Assembly (NCBI GenBank): GCA_016648135.1
Contig: JADDOH010010844.1
Coordinates: 21,523 to 85,522 of the forward strand
Direction: 5' to 3'
Length of the DNA: 64,000 nucleotides
DNA from: Agrypnia vestita
Lineage: Eukaryota; Arthropoda; Insecta; Trichoptera; Phryganeidae
In this document: piece after piece, positions 36,101 to 45,100 of the stretch
Numbering within the stretch: the stretch's first letter is position 1
Layout: every line of letters starts with the position of its first letter
Position numbers and translations under genes: made by a program
Notes under the pieces: generated by a model
Databases searched by the model: none
Told to the model about the DNA's origin: nothing
Seen by the model: the letters and a program-made list of their open reading frames with translations, nothing else

Positions 36101-39100
36101 TTGAAAACTATATGACTGTAATCCGTTACATTTTAGTGTTTGGAGTATAACACAGAACGTAATATTCAGTGATGTATTACTAAAGTACGCCGATAGGATT
36201 CATACAAAAACTAACTTATGAAAAAAAAACATTTTCTAAAAATTGCAGCATTTAAAAAAATTTTTTTTTTGTATTTTTACAAAAATATAACAAAATGAAA
36301 TATACTCAATACAAAATCAATATTTAAAAAAAAACAGTAACAAATCTGTTCAAATACAAATTATAATTTTTGCCTGTGATGGGAAAAGCTCTGAACTTGG
36401 TTGTATTCTTTTTATGGCATTAAGTAATTAATCTAAATACTTTATTAATTTTATGGTTGCTTCAAATCCAGAATATTTCATCCTTAGTGTTTTCGGATTC
36501 AATATTATTTCTTCAGGTTCCTCAAGAAACACATGAATTCATTTTTCTTTGATTTATTACAGATATTGCTCTGATTATGGTTTCTTCATATATTGAATAC
36601 ATGCATTCATCTTCAGATTCTGTTTCCACAAAATAATTTGAATAAATTATAAAATCAGTTTTATAAATTAAAAACCAGCAAATAACATAGGTGTCAATTT
36701 TAGTGAACAAGAGCGAAATTAATATTCAGTGCTGAATCTGATGAAACAAAGATCTCCATGAAGATACAATTTTAGTTGTCTAATTTTTTGAAAGAGCCGC
36801 GGATCAAAATACCCGGTAGTGATGGTATTTTAACCAGTTACGTGATAACCATTATTTGAGATTTGTATCTGATTGTATTGATGATTGGTAACTCTTGCAA
36901 TTGGGCAATCATCAATATAGACACAGCTACTCTCAGTTACCAATCATCGAAACTATCAGATAAAAATCTTAAATAACAATACTAAGAATAACCTGTTAAT
37001 AACAGTTTGACCATCATTACTACCCGGTTAATGAAAAATTCCAACAGAGTATATGTAAAAATCTATTTCTGCCCGGTAAAATCAAATTCTGAAACACATT
37101 GTGTGGTGTAATTGGTATCCTTCATTGGATGTTCCACGTGCTCGGTAAGTGGATGACAAATAATTTAGCCACATGTTGAGAGTACTGTTTAGCAGCCACT
37201 GAATCACTTGGCTTAGCATTTGTTTGTCTTTCAGATTTATGGGACTTAACCAAGTAAATAATTACTTTGAATATTCACGCGGCATGTGCAGATTGCGCAA
37301 ACAAAATATTACACTTAAACATTTTGTTTAGATGTGTGTGCTATCTTTTCTCGGTGCATGGCTCAAGACATTTCCATTTATTTTCCTTTTGAAATCTTTA
37401 AATGATTCATTACCACTACATTACATATAATCTGGGTGCGAAAATTTAAAAGAATGGAAACTCGGGAGACCTTATTTTAAAAGAAATCAGTTTGATTTTT
37501 TGTCATCGGTAATTTATTAATACATATTATGTAATTCAATACTAGTGTTGGTCAAAACTGTTATTTTAACCAGTTACACAATAACTGTTTTTTGATATTT
37601 GTATCTGGTTGTATCGATGATTGGTATCTGAAATTTGATTTAGTCTAGTACCGATTAAACCGGTTAAAATAATTGTTTTGATCATTTAATACTGTCATTT
37701 TTATGAAATAATTTCTAAATTCACACATTGAATTATTACGTAAAACTAACCGACGTCACTTTTTACTGATTCCAAAGCTGAAGACCTAATTTTTTTTAAA
37801 TACGGATCAGTGTGTGACAGTATGTATTAATTAAATCAAAACAAAAATTTTAAATTGAAATCACTATTTATTCCTACTGACATTAAAAAAAATTCTTCCC
37901 AAGTAACTTCTTAATATAATTTTCATTTTTTGATTTAAAATATTATTATACAACTTTTAACAAAGATGTTAAAATGTATTTATATGATTGTAGAAAGGGG
38001 GTATATTACTTGAGCGTGGCTGCAGTTGGATTCTTGGTTCTAATAATCGCCTTGACCACTCTCCGCCTGGTTGTCTTCTGTCTCGTGTGGGCGCTCTCCC
38101 TCTCACGTCACCATCTCTGGCTTTTGCCCAACCTCACCGAGGATGTGGGCTTCTTCGCTTCCTTCTGGCCCCTCTACCAGGTACATACTATTAATGTTTT
38201 TAAAATTTTGTTCAATCAATCTTATGTTCAAATTATTGAGTAAATCCCCGCAATATTATGTTAAGAACATTTATCTAAAAGACGTTTGTAAGGTATAAAA
38301 GTATTTAATATGTTCACGGGATCGCAGCAGCGAGAGACAAATAAAACACTTGAAATTAACCTTTGAGTACTGGAAGATCGAATATAGGAGCGGAGTACAG
38401 ATGGGACCCTGGTCAAATTTGCGTTTTAATGAAGTATAATGGTTTGAAAATGTTCTATAATATTTTTAATTACATTTCTTATATAGTGCGAACAAAATTC
38501 TACTAAATTTGTCACCATCTTATAAGAAACCGTAATATTTTGTCATCTCATAACTCACAAGCATCCGAATGACAGAGCTTTGCAAGCAGAATGAAGTAAC
38601 CGCATTGTATAGAATATTGCTAATTGTCTATAGAAAAACATAATTTTTTCCAGGGTTCGAGGATATATATCTGTGGATATGTGTATATCATGATATTTAT
38701 GGCTTGATTTTGAAAAATACTGCAGCCGTTAATAGATGGCGCTAGTTTGTTTTAAAAAATGCTACAGATTGTTTTTTTTTTTTTAATATCTGCAGTTGAT
38801 ACTAGATGGCACTAGATGTATTTTAAAAAGTGCTACAAGTTATTTTATTTGATATCTGCGGTCATTACTAGATGGCGCTAGTTGTGTTTTAAAAAGTGTT
38901 ACGGTTGATTTTTTAGTTTAATTTGTTTCTGTACGATGACGAATGTCTCGCCACCATCGCACGCGGGTCGGATATTAGAAAGAAAGATTTTACTTTCCAA
39001 TCACCGCCGATATGATTGACCGTAAATGACACCCGAGATACACTGGGCCAAAGCTAACTACGACACAGTGGACAAAATGGTACTTGCAGTTTCCTGGGAA

Positions 39101-42100
39101 GGCGGGTACTTCAATCGAGATTCTCCTGGCTTCGTCGAATCCGGAACAGTTGGTGTGTCTCTTCCGGAAGGCTAAATGGAACTGAACTTGAACACAAATG
39201 AAAAGGAATGTCGATTCCCATCGAAAAACGACACCTGACACGCATTTCACCTGTCACTGCGCGGATTTTTAAAAATTCGAATCCTGGCCAGCGATTGGCG
39301 CAGGACACATCAGGCGCCAGCCCAACCAATCAAATCTTGGCGCGGCCCGCGTGCAGCGATCACGAAACAGTTTCATATAATCAATTTTTTATTTCATACA
39401 AAGAAACAAGCACCTATAACACTACATTAGAAAGAGCAACTTATATAATATAATAATTGTGTATATTAGCTTTTTTCGGTATGCAATTCTTTTATTTAAT
39501 GAATAATAATTCATGTACAATAATTGAGCCCTTGCCCGGAATAACGTTGTATCCAACAATACTCCCATTCTGAGAAAAATTGAAAAAATGAAACCAGTTA
39601 CAATTTATTACATTTTATATTTTAAATATAACAAACATATAATTCTTAACTAATATCAATATAAAATAGGGAAAAAAGGCAATTAAATTTGAATCTATTG
39701 TAAAACAAATATGCCGAATCAGTGGAAAAACGTATAAGAAATTTTCACAAACAACGTTATTCCGCAAAACGTTTTTTATTTATTCTGCTTTACTTAATAA
39801 TGCTTTTTAAAAGCAGCATGCTCATGTAACATGAATTCACAAATGTCATCGAGGTCCTTGAGCTTAGCAGCCTTATTGGCAGTAGATTGGAATTCATTAA
39901 AGTTAGTTCCAGGCTCCCTAACTGCATATTTTTTTTCCGTACGGTAGCTAATCTTCCCCTTCTTCCACAAAGAGTTGGTAGAAGGCTATAGGAGGTCCAT
40001 GATTCTAATTCTTTGTGGAAGGTTCTAGCTCTGTATCATCAGTAGATAAAGAGCTTTTACAGAACGGTAAGTCTCGTACATAGGTACTATTAACTATCTC
40101 CGTCTGTTTGCTGAATATGGCGCCGGACATTCAATTTCTCATGATTACTTTTTTTTATTGTAATTCAGTAACCTGAATTCTAATTGAATATTTATATTGA
40201 TATTAAAATGGAGAAAACATCCCGGATTTAAACGTTTTTGGCTCAAATTCGACCCCACGAAAAGGAACAAAGAATTAAATAAACTTTTTGTATCAGTATT
40301 ATTTTAAGTTACGATGTAAAGAGCTCTATAATGCCAGCATTATTATCAAAAATAATGCTAGCGTTATTATCAAAAAGCATTTAAAATATCAATACTGATA
40401 AATCAATTGAGTAAAATCGGTTAACGTTCGACAAAATAATATTGTCACATACGAAATTACAATATCAATCAGAACTGCCAAATCGTATACAACGTTATTC
40501 CACAAACATGTTCCGGCGGGTCAATTGCAGATTTGATAATATTTTTTCTGGATAAACACTCCTTTCCTGTATCCTTCAACTTTTTGTCTTTGACATCTTT
40601 CCAGTTTAAAACATTAGATGTTCGTTTTCTCCCCTTATTCATGTGAATTAAACCACGCTTCACGATATTGACGCGCGGCGACGCCATTTTGAGAAACAAT
40701 GTACAACGTTCTTCCACAAACCAATAACTTTAAAATGCAGCCAGAAGCCTAAATATTTTTTTCTTGACATATTATCTACCTTAAACGATGCATAATAACA
40801 TACCCAACATAACTGCATCAATAACTCAAAACTGACATTTGTGTTGGATACAACGTTATTCCGGGCTAGGGCTCAATTAATTTCCTAATTATTTCGAGTT
40901 TGTATCAATAGACGTGTGCAAAAAAGGAGAAAAAAGTTTGGATATACATCCAATTTTTGATATATATCAAAAAATACAATTTTTTGTATAAAATATGGAT
41001 TTTTTCGAACCCTGATTTTTTCTACTTTTGGCTATCTTACTGCAGATTTTATCTTTTAAATTTTTTTGGGTTTTGTATTCTTTGGGATATTTATGAGGAT
41101 TACAGCTCAATATCCTCTATAATTATCAAGTAGTTTTAAAAATACGATTTTTGGGGTTAAATTGTGGCCAATCCCGGAACGATAGTGTTATTTAACTTTT
41201 TATTTTATCACCACAGTTACTGAACGCAAACTTAAATGTAACAATATTATGTAATTCGGACTAATTTCGCACTAATCACTTGTCTGTGAAACATTTCGTA
41301 CTCGTCTTTCCAAAATTTTCACTCTTACTTTTGAACGTCTGTGATCACACTCACTTTCAAATGCCCGGTAGGTTCTGTGGCCGCGTCATGTATACATGAC
41401 GCAGGCCTGGAACAGGTTAATTTGTCGCTAGTCAATATGCGCACTGAATTGCACGCTTGTTTCTGTGGGATTATGGCCATTGGCGTCTGTAATCGGCTCT
41501 CGCCGCTGCTTGCTGCTGAGCTCAGCGGGTGACTTTAAATATTAGGTCTTTACATATGAAATTGAGGTTTAGTATGGGAGGAACATAAAGCCGATTTTTT
41601 TTATTATAATATATTTATTTAATCAAAGTACGTACCATTGCTATCTATGCACTTTTGCCATCTCATAGGTAGTTCATCGATCCCTTTACTAAAAAAACCA
41701 TTCGGACGGGAATCAATAAAATCTTTGAAGGCGGTTTGAACTGCCCCATCGGAGTTGAATTTTTTCCTTTGCAAGAAGTTATCCAAATTTCGAAAAAAAT
41801 GGTAATCTGTTGGGGCAAGGTCCGGAGAGTACGGTGGATGTCTTAGACATTCCACTTGAAGCTCCTCTAATTTGGTAGCCGTCTGTTGTGCAGTGTGTGG
41901 TCTAGCGTTATCATGAAGCAGCAGTGGCCTAGAGCGATTAACCAGCCTCGGTTGTTTAGCAGCTAGCTTTTCCATCATGGTTTGCAGTTGCTGACAATAG
42001 ACATCTGCCGTAATCGTCTGGCCAGATTTAAGAAAGCTGTAGTGAACGACACCAGCACTAGTCCACCAAACGCTCACAAGTATCTTTTTTGGAGTCAATT

Positions 42101-45100
42101 TTCGCTTGGGGCATGGTTTGGCTGGTTTGGCAGGGTTCAGCCTATGCGATGAGCGCTTCCGATTATCGTACAGGATCCACTTTTCATCACAGGTAATGAT
42201 TCGATTTAAAATCCCTTCATTATTGTGCCGGTTGAGTAATGCAACGCAGCAGTCAACGCGCGTTTGTTGATTGCTTCACTCAATTCGTGAGGTACCCACC
42301 TTTCAAGCTTTTTCACCTTACCAATTTGTTTCAAGTGGATTAAAACAGTTTTATCACTAACACCGCAGCCTGCAGCTAACTCGGATGTGGTTTGCGATGG
42401 ATCCGCTTCCACAATAGTCTTCAATTCTTCATTATCAACTTTGGTCTCCGGCCGTCCACGGGGCTTGTTCTGCAGGTCGAAATTTCCAGAACGAAAACGT
42501 TGGAACCAAAAACGCACTGTGTTTTCTTTTGCGGCACCGTCGCCATACACATCATTAATCCTTCGAGCCGTTTCTGCAGCACTGGTGCCACGGTGGAACT
42601 CGTACTCGTAAATAACGCGATATTTCAAGTATTTCATTTTTTAAACTGAGTGACGCAAAGAAAAAAACAATTGAGAAAAAAACAAATGAATTATAATTTT
42701 CAAAACACAAATACATGAGTAAATAACTGTATAAATTTGGATTTGGAATTCCTTACCAAAGAGAAGATATTTGAGATCAAATTTGCCAGTATGGCAAAAC
42801 GCCAATTTCATATGTATGGACCTAATATAACTCAGATAAAGGTTATAAAGATTTTTAATTTAATATTCTTTTAATTTTTGGCTTCTTAAAACATACGAAC
42901 AAGATGTCAAAATCAATTTTCAATTTGACATTCTTTTTCTCCATAGTATAAAGTCTGCAACGTGATTCGAACTGGAATATAACTTTATTACGTAACTTTT
43001 AATTACGAGGCGTATCCAGAAAGTAAGTATACTGAGGCTCTCACGACTGAATGAATTTTATTTTCGACATGTTGGCTACACTTATGTGTAGCCTGACTCT
43101 TCCCCTCCACAACGAGACCGGTTCGAGGTCCAGTTCGTTGAGAAGTGTCAGCGCGACACTTCTCAACGTACGAATCCAATCTCCCGCCAAGTGCAAAATA
43201 CGCAGTGTCATCCGTTATCTCGTTTGGAAGGAAAAACTTCCGTTTGAGATTTACAATGAGGTGAAAACTGCATATGGTGATAAAGCTATGAATCGTACGA
43301 GTGTGTATCGCGAGTTTAAAAACGGTCGTACGTCTGTGCATGATGATCAGAGGAACAGAAGACCTTCAATTGTGACTGACGAAATTGTGGAAAAAATCGA
43401 AAATACTCTCTGTGACGATCGCAGATTGACTGTGGATGAACTTTCTGTGATGTTACCGCAAATCTCCAGATCTCTACTACACGAAACCATCACAGAAACC
43501 CTCGGATATCGGAAACTGTCCGCGAGGTGGGTCCCAAAACAGCTGACAGACCAACACAAGTTGAATCGAGTGGAGGCCGGACAAGAGTTTTTGAGGCGCT
43601 GCAAACTCCATGGAGATGAATTTCTCCGCTCCATCGTTACTGGAGATGAAACTTGGGTTGCACACTACACGCCTGAAACCAAAAGGCAGTCTCAGCAGTG
43701 GCGTCACACCTCTTCTCCCTCCGCCAAAAATTCAAAACCACAATTTCAGTCAAGAAAATCATGGCATCCGTGTTTTAGGACTGATAAGGCATTATTTTGA
43801 TTGAATATCTGCCTCAAGGGGAGACCATCAACTCTGCAAGATTCTGTGAAACCCTAAAAAAATTGCGGAGGGCGATTCAGAACAAGAGGAGAGGCATGCT
43901 GACAAAGGGAATCTGCCTGCTGCACGACAATGCCAGACCACACATGGCCAACGCCATGAAGGAACTGCTCGCCTCGTTTAAATGGGATGTACTGAACTAC
44001 CCCGCGCATTCCCCTGATCTAGCACCTTCAGATTATTATCGCTTTACCTCCCTGAAGCTGCATGAGGGGGGAAAAATGTTTTCAACCAACGAGGAGGTGA
44101 AGAAGTGGACGAAGGGGTTGGCGGGAAACTACTTCGAGGAAGGCATCAAAAAGTTGATACCCCGCTTCACCACCTGCATTGAGAGGAATGGCGACCATTA
44201 CTACGGTTACCATGTAATTTTTTTTGTTTAAATAAAAAAAATTGTAACCTACAAAAATTCAGTACACTTTCTGGATATGCCTCATATTATGTATTCATAA
44301 TAAAAACATGAATGCTGTTTCATTTAAACAATAGATGGTAGAAATCAGAATTGTCAAAATTTCATGTTCGACATATAGCGCAAATGCACATTGACAGCTG
44401 AAATAGCAAACATTATAAATCATAAAATAAATGATGAGATGCACAGATTATTTTGAAATACATAAATAAATTATTAAACATATATAAATATCAAACATTT
44501 GTGAACACCTGGACCAAATCTGACAGTTGACACATTCAATATGGCGTCATTAGTTCAAATTTTTTCCATTCTAAGATAATTTTGTAGGGCTATAGTTTAC
44601 ATTTTGTGGAATGTGAATTTTATGTTCTCTGAATCTATGAAATTATGGCGTCAGCTGCAGTTTATTGAAATGCAATTAATATTTTTTAGTATGAATACAA
44701 AGGGGATGGTGCCAAGTCTAGCAAGTTGGATAAGGGTAAGAAAAAGAAGAAGAAAGATAAATGTTCTGACGAGGAAGGAGAAGTGGAAGCAGAGACTCTC
44801 ATAATCCCCACTGAGGGAGTCAGAAAACGCAGAGTAGATGGAAAGGAGTCACAAGGAGAAAGTGATAGGTGAGACTTTCTAATTAGATTTCTGTTGTCCA
44901 GTATTATTTGTATTAAAATTTTTCTGAAAACCTAGATAGGTTTCATTTGCATTTGATAAACGCTTGGTAAATAGTTGAATATCGTAAAACCACGATAATT
45001 GAAATTTGCCATAATTTGAAATTTTTAAAACTTGCAATTCCCAAATTGTGAATTTCATAATAAGTTAACCCCGATAATTCAAAAATCCTGTTAATTCGTA

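Larger units (their letters stand above)
39523..40877 (-). mobile_element. 1.35-kb DNA transposon with both ends of a transposase
   Basis: Inverted ends of about 37 bp: ATTGAGCCCTTGCCCGGAAT and ATTCCGGGCTAGGGCTCAAT, flanked by TA. Minus-strand fragments from the start and the end of one protein are present while the middle is missing, so this is an internal-deletion derivative. The superfamily is not settled. Confidence 0.65.
38181..44689 (+). other. Sec62 intron 6 (6.5 kb)
   Basis: Carries two complete mariners from different lineages, a 1.35-kb element with transposase ends, a CTCF-like triplet repeat and a GC-rich island, annotated separately. Confidence 0.85.

Noticed and set aside
39208..39453. 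81-codon frame on the plus strand
   Set aside because: Overlaps two open minus-strand frames in the same GC-rich tract; with high GC, stops are rare by chance.
43003..43341. Minus-strand frame of 112 codons
   Set aside because: Antisense to the mariner D transposase start; no motif.
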